This document shows positions 1-6,266 of a DNA stretch of 26,926 nt, in pieces; position 1 is the stretch's first letter, and every line of letters begins with the position of its first letter. This DNA is from JAQVIJ01 sp041287365 (lineage in GTDB: Bacteria > Desulfobacterota > Dissulfuribacteria > Dissulfuribacterales > DYLC01), in assembly GCA_041287365.1 (NCBI GenBank), contig JBEULL010000012.1:1-26926 (forward strand). Reading direction: 5' to 3'. Below the pieces are notes generated by a model, which saw only the letters and a list, made by a program, of their open reading frames with translations, did not search any database and had not been told where the DNA came from. The position numbers and the translations under genes were made by a program.

Positions 1-2405
1 TTGACCAGTTCCTTCGCCCTGTCACCGGCCTGCAATATCTGGTGAATAAAGCCCTGCACCGGACTGTCCGGCTCAAGACGCATTTTGGCTATCTCGGCGA
101 AACCGATAATGACCGTGAGAATATTGTTGAAGTCATGGGCTATGCCGCCTGCGAGCGTGCCTATGGCCTCCATCTTCTGCGCCTGCCGAAGCTGGCCCTC
201 GAGCGACCGCCGTTCCTCGTCGTTTTTTATGCGTTGCGTGATGTCGCGCACAAGGGCCAAATTGAAACCCTCACCTTCGTATTCGAAATAATTGGTGTTG
301 ATCTCCACGGGTATTATACGGCCGTCTTTTGTCCTGTGACGGGCGTTAAAGATCATCGAGCGCTTATCCTTGAGTCTCCCTCTGTGTTCCAGCCATTTTT
401 CGGCGGTCATATCCGGATCGAGCTCCATTATCGTCATGGCGAGCAGCTCGTCGAGCGTGTATCCCCGGCCTTGCCATGCCTCTCTGTTCACATAGCGGAA
501 ATGCCCGGTCTTGTCTATCAAGAAGATCGCCTCCTTGATATTGTCCAGTGCCGTCTTCATGATGGTGATATCGCGTTCGGTCCGTTTCCTCTCCGTGATG
601 TCAAAGATGAAGGCTACGAATACAGGCTGTTCGCCTGCCATTAACTGCAGATGAATCTCTACAGGATACAGACTGCCATCCTTGCGTTGATGAACGGTTA
701 TAAAGACGATTTTGCCCTTTGCCCCTGTTTTGAGGGGCTCGATAAGTCTTTCAAATGCCTCTGCAGTCATCTCAGGTTTTATATCCAGCGGAGTCATGCC
801 CCGCAGTTCCTCCATGGAATAACCCAGATTCCTGCGCGCCTCCAGATTCACTTCCAGAAAATGCAGGGTCTTGGCGTCGAAGATATATATCTCGTCAAGG
901 GATTCCTCCATGACGCGGCTGTAGCGTCTGTTCTGTTCCTCGACCCGTTTGTGTTCGACGAGCTGCCAGGTCACATCGGCAAGATATGTGACGATCTCCA
1001 CATCCTTTTCCGTGTAATTCGTGGGTTTGTTGCCAACGCCCAGCACAGCCACCACTCGGCCGTCCCGCATGACCGGCGCGGTCAGCTCTCGAATAAGCGG
1101 CGAGTGTCCCTTTGGCAGACCCTTTTTATGGGGTAGCGAGGCATAGTCGTTGTGAATTATAGGTCTTTTCTCACGTATGCAGTCGGCCCATACACCGGCG
1201 CTATCGATGGGATAGTGCCTTCCCCTGACCTCGTCCGAAATGCTGCAAAACTCCTTCAGCGTGCGGGTTGACCACTGCTGCATCAGAATACCATTTTGAT
1301 CCGGTTCGACAAAGTGATAGAACCCCACAGGGCTGTTCACCAAGGCGCCTATTTCGTCCAGAACCTTTGTCAGCAACTCCTGAACAGTGTGGCTCATGGC
1401 ATAATTTATCAGACCAATCCGCACCTCCATGAGCCGCCTTGCAAGGCGCTCTTCGGTCTGGTCGCGAAAGACCATAACCACGCCCAGCATGTTGCCCTGT
1501 TCGTCGCGAATGGGTGCCGCGCTGTCGGCGATGGCTGTTTCCCTGCCGTCGCGGGATATGAGCAGGGTGTGGTTGGCAAGCCCCACTATCTTTCCCTCTT
1601 TCAGGACGCGGGCCACGGGGCTTTCGGCATCTTTTTTTGTAAACCCATTTACAATATTAAAGACATCCTCAAGCGGCCTGCCGGCGGCTTCGGTCTGAGT
1701 CCAGCCAGTGAGCGCCTCGGCTACAGGATTCAAGATTGTCACCCGGCCTTGGCAATCCGTGGCTATGACACCGTCGCCTACGGAATATATGGTGGTGCGC
1801 AGATGCCCCTCGCTCGCAACGAGTTTTTTGCCAAGGATGCTTCTACGCTCCTCGTTACTCAACAGAAGTCCTATCAACAGGGTCCCCACAGGGAAAACCA
1901 GCAGAACAGGCAGCGCTATCTGGCTGATAATTAGCAGCGCGGTCTCTCGTGGAAGCAGCAACTGACACGCAAGCGTCACGATGTGAACAACGACGCCAAA
2001 TAGATAAAGGACAGCAGGGGAGAGCAGATAGGGCTGGGTCTTGGAATAACGGCGGAAGACCACACCGCAGGCAGTACAGCAGACGATGACCGCCATGCCG
2101 GCCCAGACACCAGGGCCTCCAAGCCATATACGGTAGACCAGGGCTATGGCCGCAGCCACAGCGCCGGTGATTCCGCCGCCGAAAAGACCTGCCATGGCAA
2201 GCACCATGGAACGGCCGTCATAGATGACGCCAGGGCTGTGATAGACCGGCATGGTCATGGCGATGACCGCCATGCCGCCGAATACGCATCCAAGGATGAC
2301 CCTGTCTCTCAGCGAATCCCCTTTGTTGAACCTCAACCAGAGGCCGTAAAGGGCGGACAAGGCCACCAGCAATGCGGCGTTATGAATCAGCCCGACAATG
2401 AACAT
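1..2405 (-). CDS. LytS-type 5TM, PAS/GAF multi-domain sensor histidine kinase (partial, 3' end outside window)
   Basis: This is a membrane sensor kinase that would autophosphorylate a histidine and pass the phosphate to a response regulator. The 801 visible residues read without a stop on the minus strand. Residues ~1-190 hold several hydrophobic helices matching the 5TM LytS/YhcK receptor (conserved PGVIYDGRS and GLFGGGITG blocks). A PAS follows (~205-320), then a GAF-like domain (~335-480, ending GVGNKPTNYTEKDVE), then two more PAS domains (~490-610 and ~615-735). The HisKA H-box GGIAHDFNNIL is near 753-763 with the phospho-accepting His at about 757. The ATPase domain, and any receiver, lie beyond the left edge. 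The ATG at 2405 has GGAGAG about 9 nt upstream; an ATG five bases further upstream is out of frame and stops at once. The ligand is unknown. No partner regulator is adjacent; the NtrC-type regulator at 6267 is a possible but unproven partner. Confidence 0.93.
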   Translation of the reverse strand, partial: MFIVGLIHNAALLVALSALYGLWLRFNKGDSLRDRVILGCVFGGMAVIAMTMPVYHSPGVIYDGRSMVLAMAGLFGGGITGAVAAAIALVYRIWLGGPGVWAGMAVIVCCTACGVVFRRYSKTQPYLLSPAVLYLFGVVVHIVTLACQLLLPRETALLIISQIALPVLLVFPVGTLLIGLLLSNEERRSILGKKLVASEGHLRTTIYSVGDGVIATDCQGRVTILNPVAEALTGWTQTEAAGRPLEDVFNIVNGFTKKDAESPVARVLKEGKIVGLANHTLLISRDGRETAIADSAAPIRDEQGNMLGVVMVFRDQTEERLARRLMEVRIGLINYAMSHTVQELLTKVLDEIGALVNSPVGFYHFVEPDQNGILMQQWSTRTLKEFCSISDEVRGRHYPIDSAGVWADCIREKRPIIHNDYASLPHKKGLPKGHSPLIRELTAPVMRDGRVVAVLGVGNKPTNYTEKDVEIVTYLADVTWQLVEHKRVEEQNRRYSRVMEESLDEIYIFDAKTLHFLEVNLEARRNLGYSMEELRGMTPLDIKPEMTAEAFERLIEPLKTGAKGKIVFITVHQRKDGSLYPVEIHLQLMAGEQPVFVAFIFDITERKRTERDITIMKTALDNIKEAIFLIDKTGHFRYVNREAWQGRGYTLDELLAMTIMELDPDMTAEKWLEHRGRLKDKRSMIFNARHRTKDGRIIPVEINTNYFEYEGEGFNLALVRDITQRIKNDEERRSLEGQLRQAQKMEAIGTLAGGIAHDFNNILTVIIGFAEIAKMRLEPDSPVQGFIHQILQAGDRAKELV

Positions 2406-2425
2406 GTCATTCACTCTCCGTTAGA

Positions 2426-2443
2426 AGGCAAGCTATATTGCCT
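2426..2443. promoter_or_regulatory. Small palindrome upstream of the sensor kinase
   Basis: AGGCAA and TTGCCT arms with a 6-nt spacer lie 20-40 nt upstream of the kinase start. This could be an operator or a weak hairpin. Only the symmetry supports it. Confidence 0.25.
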
Positions 2444-2475
2444 GAAAAATCAACACGCCGTGGAGAAATTACAAT

Positions 2476-2576
2476 ACAAAAACCCTTCTAATTTTATCTC
2501 ATCCGCCATGAATGTTGCCTCATATCCCTTGACCGGTGTTTCTAAATGCCATATTGTAATGACAACTGCACTACAC
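2476..2576 (+). repeat. 101-bp direct repeat, copy A (orphan tacAT-type promoter/operator)
   Basis: This 101-bp stretch matches 3394-3494 at 97 of 101 positions by eye. It keeps the promoter-like TTGACC (2529-2534), a 17-nt spacer and TATTGT (2552-2557). It also keeps the palindromic operator at 2555-2575, with one mismatch in the right arm. No antitoxin gene follows. Recognisable similarity ends just after TGGA, near the ribosome-binding site of the other copy, and the 3' end of vapC begins 20 nt later. If active, the promoter would transcribe antisense to vapC. Confidence 0.9.
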
Positions 2577-2596
2577 TTTTGGACACTTTTTTGTTG

Positions 2597-2983
2597 TCAG
2601 ACGCGCTTTATCGGGCCGGAATATTGTGCCACCTGCATATCAGCCGTAATCAAGATAATGCCTTCAACAATAGCCTGCGCTACAAGCAAACGATCGAATG
2701 GATCTTTATGGATTGAAGGCAAGCCACCGATGGCTACTACATGTTCGCTGAGAATTGGTAGTTCGTGATAATCGTTGTCCAGCAGGCCACGCCGCAATAA
2801 GCGCGGATCAACCATAAAATCTTCACGACCTAATCCGCATTTGATGACTATTTCCCATAAACTGGCAACGCTAAAAAACAATTCATTTTCAGGATTACCA
2901 ATCAATGTTCGGGCATCCGACGATAGATATTCCACGCCTTGCGCCGCCCATAGCAACAGATGGGTGTCCAGCAACAGCTTCAT
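2597..2983 (-). CDS. vapC: PIN-domain toxin, VapC family
   Basis: This is a predicted Mg-dependent endoribonuclease toxin of a type II toxin-antitoxin pair. The 128-residue length is typical of VapC. The first PIN acidic residue is in MKLLLDTHLLLWA (Asp6). Other PIN landmarks are SVASLWEIVIK, with the conserved Glu, and the HKDPFDRLLVAQA block with the C-terminal acidic residues, followed by LITAD. The DTHLLLW start and the KDPFDR block place it in the PIN subgroup that pairs with Phd/YefM antitoxins. Its ATG overlaps the antitoxin stop by 4 nt (ATGA), so translation is coupled. Copy A of the direct repeat lies just beyond its 3' end and points towards it. Confidence 0.93.
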   Translation of the reverse strand: MKLLLDTHLLLWAAQGVEYLSSDARTLIGNPENELFFSVASLWEIVIKCGLGREDFMVDPRLLRRGLLDNDYHELPILSEHVVAIGGLPSIHKDPFDRLLVAQAIVEGIILITADMQVAQYSGPIKRV

Positions 2984-3225
2984 AGGCCCTCTTCAAACAT
3001 CTTTACGATCTCCTCTGCACCCATTTGGTCGAAGTCATCAGGCACACTGATTTGCCCGGCCATGAAGCCGAATCTTTTTATCTGAGAAGGTTCTGGAGCA
3101 TTGAGCGGAATAACCTTAACCATCGGCTTGCCGGCCTTGGCGATGATGAACGGCTCACCCTCTGTGGCCTTTTCCACCAATCGGGATAAATGGGTTTTGG
3201 CTTCATGGATGTTGTAAATCTGCAT
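2980..3225 (-). CDS. Phd/YefM-family antitoxin
   Basis: This is an 81-residue antitoxin expected to bind and neutralise the PIN toxin encoded downstream and to repress its own promoter. The N-terminus MQIYNIHEAKTHLSRLVEKA is the Phd/YefM DNA-binding fold, followed by GEPFIIAKAGKPMVKVIPL, a family hallmark. The acidic C-terminus (from about residue 60) is the likely toxin-binding tail. The ATG has GGAG about 8 nt upstream. A palindrome at 3246-3262 is positioned as operator. Toxins of this kind are often called VapC even when the antitoxin is Phd-type, so the pair is best described as Phd-VapC. Confidence 0.92.
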   Translation of the reverse strand: MQIYNIHEAKTHLSRLVEKATEGEPFIIAKAGKPMVKVIPLNAPEPSQIKRFGFMAGQISVPDDFDQMGAEEIVKMFEEGL

Positions 3226-3245
3226 AACGGCACTCCATATAAGAC

Positions 3246-3262
3246 TTAGTTTATGAAACTAA
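3246..3262. promoter_or_regulatory. Probable autoregulatory operator of the Phd-VapC operon
   Basis: A perfect inverted repeat, TTAGTTT-ATG-AAACTAA (7-bp arms, 3-bp centre), lies 21-37 nt upstream of the antitoxin ATG. This is where Phd-type antitoxins bind. I see no convincing -35/-10 pair around it. Confidence 0.55.
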
Positions 3263-3393
3263 ACTAACTTTGACCTTCTACCATGTCAAGTGCGAAGACC
3301 ACACCCTTTCACCATGAGATCGCCATGCTCACCGGCTGCGCCTTAGGGTCCACAATGACAGCAGCCGGCGACTTTTTGCGACACCATCAAATG

Positions 3394-3494
3394 ACAAAAA
3401 CCTTTCTAATTTTATCTCATCCGCCATGAATTTTGCCTCATATCTCTTGACCGGTGTTTCTAAATGCCATATTGTAATGACAACTGCATTACAC
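3394..3494 (+). repeat. 101-bp direct repeat, copy B (tacAT promoter region)
   Basis: This is the partner of 2476-2576, with four mismatches in 101. It ends 16 nt before the tacA start codon and holds the promoter and operator listed separately. The two copies are 918 bp apart, start to start, and enclose the whole Phd-VapC module. Confidence 0.9.
3447..3493 (+). promoter_or_regulatory. Promoter and palindromic operator of tacAT
   Basis: TTGACC (3447-3452), a 17-nt spacer and TATTGT (3470-3475) form a good sigma70-like promoter 36 nt from the tacA ATG. Overlapping the -10 is a perfect palindrome with TGTAATG (3473-3479) and CATTACA (3487-3493) arms and a 7-nt centre. This is the usual position for an operator bound by a ribbon-helix-helix antitoxin-toxin complex. 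Confidence 0.65.
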
Positions 3495-3510
3495 TCTCTG
3501 GAAAATTACT

Positions 3511-3798
3511 ATGACAACAACCACCAAACAAACAAAACGTCACACGCTCAACCTGCGCATTCGGCCTGAAGAACGCAGTCTGATCGATCGTGCGGCCCAA
3601 CTGTGCAGCAAGACTCGCACAGACTTCGTGCTTGAGGCGGCCAGACAGGCTGCTGAAAATGTGTTGCTTGAACAAAAGCTGTTCATGACCAGTCCTCAGG
3701 CATTTGCTGCGTTTTTGGCACGGCTGGATACACCGCCGCATGCAAACGAACGGCTGCGCCGCACACTTCAGACCCCTGCGCCGTGGGAACAAACCTGA
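3511..3798 (+). CDS. tacA: DUF1778 ribbon-helix-helix antitoxin (TacA-like)
   Basis: This 95-residue antitoxin of a GNAT-type toxin-antitoxin module would bind the operator just upstream and cover the toxin's active site. The N-terminal ribbon-helix-helix shows the DUF1778 pattern: RHTLNLRIRPEERSLIDRAA, then the KTRTDFVLEAARQAAE helix. The C-terminal half (about 55-95) would be the toxin-binding tail. The ATG has a modest GGA about 9 nt upstream. Its end overlaps the toxin start by 16 nt. The strand is opposite to Phd-VapC, so the two modules are separate units. Confidence 0.92.
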   Translation: MTTTTKQTKRHTLNLRIRPEERSLIDRAAQLCSKTRTDFVLEAARQAAENVLLEQKLFMTSPQAFAAFLARLDTPPHANERLRRTLQTPAPWEQT

Positions 3799-4289
3799 CG
3801 CTCTCTCCGCCGGAGCCATTATCGGAGTCTCATCGTTTAGAGCAGTTCGATTGCGGCCACGAAGGCCTGAATCGTTGGCTCAAAACGCACGGTCTGAAAA
3901 ATCAGGCAAGCGGCGCATCGCGTACTTATGTGGTCTGCGAAGGACAAGTCGTGCGGGCTTTTTATACCCTCGCCGCCAGCGCAGTGGCCACGGCCGCGGC
4001 CCGAAGTCGATTGCGGCGCAACATGCCCGATCCGATACCTGTTGCCGTTCTTGGCCGGCTTGCCGTGGATCGCCGGTTTCAGGGCCATGGCATCGGCCGC
4101 GCTCTGGTGCGCGATGCGGTGCTGCGAGTGATTCAGGCAGCCGGGGCAATCGGCATACGCGGTCTCATCGTACATGCCCTGGACGATACCGCCAAGGGGT
4201 TTTATGAACGGTTGGGCTTTGATGTCTCGCCGCTCGATCCGATGCTCTTGATGGCCACTCTTGCGGATCTCGAAGACGCATTGCGCTGA
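3783..4289 (+). CDS. tacT: GNAT acetyltransferase toxin (TacT-like)
   Basis: This is a predicted acetyl-CoA-dependent toxin. Family members such as TacT and AtaT acetylate the amino group of charged aminoacyl-tRNAs and stop translation. The 168 residues are the usual size. GNAT features are LGRLAVDRRFQGHGIGRAL (acetyl-CoA pyrophosphate loop, Q-G-x-G-x-G) near 96-114 and FYERLGF near 145, which supplies the conserved Tyr. The N-terminal FDCGHEGLNRWLKTHG segment is typical of the TacT subgroup. The gene overlaps tacA. Only 28 nt separate its stop from the 3' end of the convergent receptor/cheB pseudogene. Confidence 0.92.
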   Translation: MGTNLTLSPPEPLSESHRLEQFDCGHEGLNRWLKTHGLKNQASGASRTYVVCEGQVVRAFYTLAASAVATAAARSRLRRNMPDPIPVAVLGRLAVDRRFQGHGIGRALVRDAVLRVIQAAGAIGIRGLIVHALDDTAKGFYERLGFDVSPLDPMLLMATLADLEDALR

Positions 4290-4317
4290 ACGCCTGCTTC
4301 CCTGCTCAACATCCTTC

Positions 4318-5125
4318 TCAACTAACAGAAACCCTTCTGATTATCTCGTCCGCTATTTTGGAAAGCGGCAATATTCTATCCACTCCACCCAGTTTTATGG
4401 CCTCTTTGGGCATTCCGAACACTATGCAGGACTTTTCGTCCTGAGCGATGGTGTATCCTCCGGCATCCTTCAGCTCCTTCATACCCTTTGCGCCGTCGTC
4501 TCCCATGCTTATTCTGTCTTTCATATCTTTTACTTCATTGAAGAGGGTGGAAAGCCTTTCGTTAAATTGTTTCAAGGGGCCGATGACATGCTCCATTTTC
4601 TGACGCGTTATGTCCTGAAATTGGAGCGAAAAGATCACGTTTCCTATGTCTTTGGCCAGGTTTTCGGTATCCTGACCGATGAGTTCCATCTTTTCATTTG
4701 CGCCATCCATAATATGGCCTAGCCTTGTCATGGTGTCGTTTACAGCGTCCGTGGCGCTGTTGATGTAATTTGCTATCGAGGCCGCCGATGAGTTGATTTT
4801 TTCGAATATGTTCCCGATATCAGACGAGATATGATTAACGCTGTCCCTAATCTTGAAGGCGGCTGAATGGGATGTGTCGGCAAGCCTGCGCACCTCATCC
4901 GCCACCACTGCAAAGTATGGATATCTGCCGTGACGCTGAACTTTCATGGTTTAGATAGCCCCTGTAAGACCCGAGACGGAATACTATAAAATAGGATGCG
5001 AGCCAGGAGAAAATCATAAGCAGGACGGCCCACCATGGCGGCAGGTACAATATACCCAACGCTGCTATAAGGCACAAAATCAAGCCGCCGGAAGCGATTT
5101 GGACCCATAGAGAATCAAATTTCAT
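4318..5125 (-). pseudogene. Chimeric remnant: MCP membrane anchor + MCP signalling tip + CheB C-terminus
   Basis: Three pieces of chemotaxis genes are joined. From 5125 a 76-codon frame begins with a good start (GAGG upstream) and two membrane helices (about residues 10-48), then stops at 4895. In another frame (4947-4318) the sequence resumes at the receptor hairpin motif FAVVADEVRRLAD, followed by a helical stretch containing LQFQDITRQKMEHVI. At about residue 147 of this frame it switches to the end of CheB methylesterase: MGDDGAKGMKELKDAGG, the catalytic-Asp loop, then GMPKEAIKLGGVD. The periplasmic, HAMP and methylation parts of the receptor are absent, as are the CheB receiver, linker, catalytic Ser and His. 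The first junction is out of frame and the second is in frame. Two deletions in an old mcp-cheB operon explain this best. A short chimeric product from 4947 is conceivable, but that ATG may be fortuitous. Confidence 0.82.
4328..4356 (+). repeat. Partial third match to the direct repeat, inside the cheB-like 3' end
   Basis: This 29-nt stretch aligns with the first ~31 nt of the direct repeat (2479-2509). It starts with the shared AAACCCTTCT block and continues with TATCTC and TCCGC. There is a 2-nt gap and a few substitutions. It encodes the ADEIIRRVS end of the CheB-like tail on the other strand. The match is short and could be chance. Confidence 0.35.
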
Positions 5126-5177
5126 GTAATGACCTCGTTTATTTTTATGGTCTTATGCTAAAAAACGATCAATACCC

Positions 5178-5369
5178 TTAGGTGTTATTATCGGTCTTTT
5201 GTATTAGAACTTTAGAACCTTCAGATGTCTTTATAACCCAGTCTTTATAGGTATCAAGGGCGTTTGTCACAGGCATTGCGATGATCTGCGGCGTCTCATA
5301 CTGGTGTATGTCACGAATCGCACGTTCGATCTTTTCGTAGTTCCGGGCCAGACCCGTTGCATCACATAG
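5178..5369 (-). pseudogene. cutA: cutA remnant (C-terminal ~60 codons, no start)
   Basis: Translation on the minus strand gives YEKIERAIRDIHQYETPQII followed by AMPVTNALDTYKDWV and a stop at 5178-5180. This is the C-terminal half of CutA, the small trimeric divalent-cation tolerance protein (family pattern: helix, H-x-YE-x-P-x-I, strand, YLxW). Intact CutA is a little over 100 residues. Here the frame is closed by a stop just upstream of 5369 and has no usable start codon. The first half has been lost into an AT-rich stretch (5370-5483) where I see no other gene. Confidence 0.75.
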
Positions 5370-5483
5370 TTATTTTTTACTATACAAGAAAAAAAAATCA
5401 CATGACAACAATGTCCTTGCATTTTTTATTGCATAAAATAAATTTTATTTTTATATTTTTCAATGATTTCGAAAAGTTCAACA

Positions 5484-6218
5484 TCAAAACCTACCTCGCA
5501 ATATCTTGCCGCCCCTTTGCACTCGTACATCCAGCGCAATCTCAGGCCACCGCCGCAGAATTTCCTTGACTCTGCGAGTTCCGTTGAGGACCTGCGCACT
5601 TACGCCGTTTACGACCAAAATCCTATCCCCTAACCGCAAACCAGCCTTAAAGGCAGGTGAATCTGAATCAACATACGATACCATGGGCATGCCATCCTCA
5701 TCCACCCCCACCGTAATCCCTGTTTCATCCTCCTTGAAACGCCTGTAAAAATCCAGACCTTTTTTCAAGATCACCTGCTGTCTTTCGTAGTCCAAATACA
5801 CCACAAAACGCTTGAGAATAGAGTTGCCCAGATTGCCTGCCAATTCGCCACTGGAATCCATGCCCTTTCCTGGCAAATGGAGCAGCACTCGGCCGTTGGT
5901 ATCCTGAAACCAGGACTGAAAGCCGTCATCCCCTTCTATATACTTGATAATGCCGTAATCCTCCTCGCTGCGATAGCGCAGAGGTCTCTCGAACCATGAA
6001 TGCATTTCACCCTGAAGACCATCGTAGGTGATGCGGCCTTTCAAATAGCCTGAACGGATGGCCTTCAAATGGCTCAAACCGCCTATGGCCTCGTAATAGG
6101 CATGAAATATGGCATAAGGGTCGCAGCAAACGAGTGGCATAGCATCTTGAGCAGCTACCTGAAAAGCCCATAAAAGGATGGCAGCGAAAAGATATGTGGT
6201 ATATTTAACAGATCTCAT
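5484..6218 (-). CDS. Secreted PDZ-domain protein with apparently deleted retropepsin domain
   Basis: This is a 244-residue exported protein of unknown function. Residues 1-24 form a signal peptide (basic start, hydrophobic core, VAAQ). Residues ~35-110 are a beta-rich sensor-like domain with YYEAIGGLSHLKAIRS, as found at the N-terminus of bacterial retropepsin-PDZ proteins. Residues 130-153 (GNSILKRFVVYLDYERQQVI) look like the very end of that family's aspartic protease domain, and ~165-244 are a PDZ domain. The protease body with its catalytic D-[ST]-G loop, which should lie between about 112 and 130, is missing. The protein therefore cannot be an active protease and may be an in-frame deletion derivative. 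It is divergent from the regulator at 6267, with only 48 nt between the starts. Confidence 0.8.
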   Translation of the reverse strand: MRSVKYTTYLFAAILLWAFQVAAQDAMPLVCCDPYAIFHAYYEAIGGLSHLKAIRSGYLKGRITYDGLQGEMHSWFERPLRYRSEEDYGIIKYIEGDDGFQSWFQDTNGRVLLHLPGKGMDSSGELAGNLGNSILKRFVVYLDYERQQVILKKGLDFYRRFKEDETGITVGVDEDGMPMVSYVDSDSPAFKAGLRLGDRILVVNGVSAQVLNGTRRVKEILRRWPEIALDVRVQRGGKILRGRF

Positions 6219-6266
6219 TTATGATGGTTCTCTCCATTTTAGCAGGTAAACAAGGGCTATCATGCC

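Noticed and set aside
42..1965. Several long plus-strand open frames opposite the sensor kinase
   Set aside because: They are shadows. The minus strand reads continuously for 801 codons with clear TM, PAS, GAF and HisKA motifs, whereas the plus-strand products resemble nothing.
4895..5125. A stand-alone small two-TM membrane protein
   Set aside because: The length and TM layout alone would allow it, but the downstream receptor tip in another frame and the CheB tail make a broken receptor gene the better explanation.
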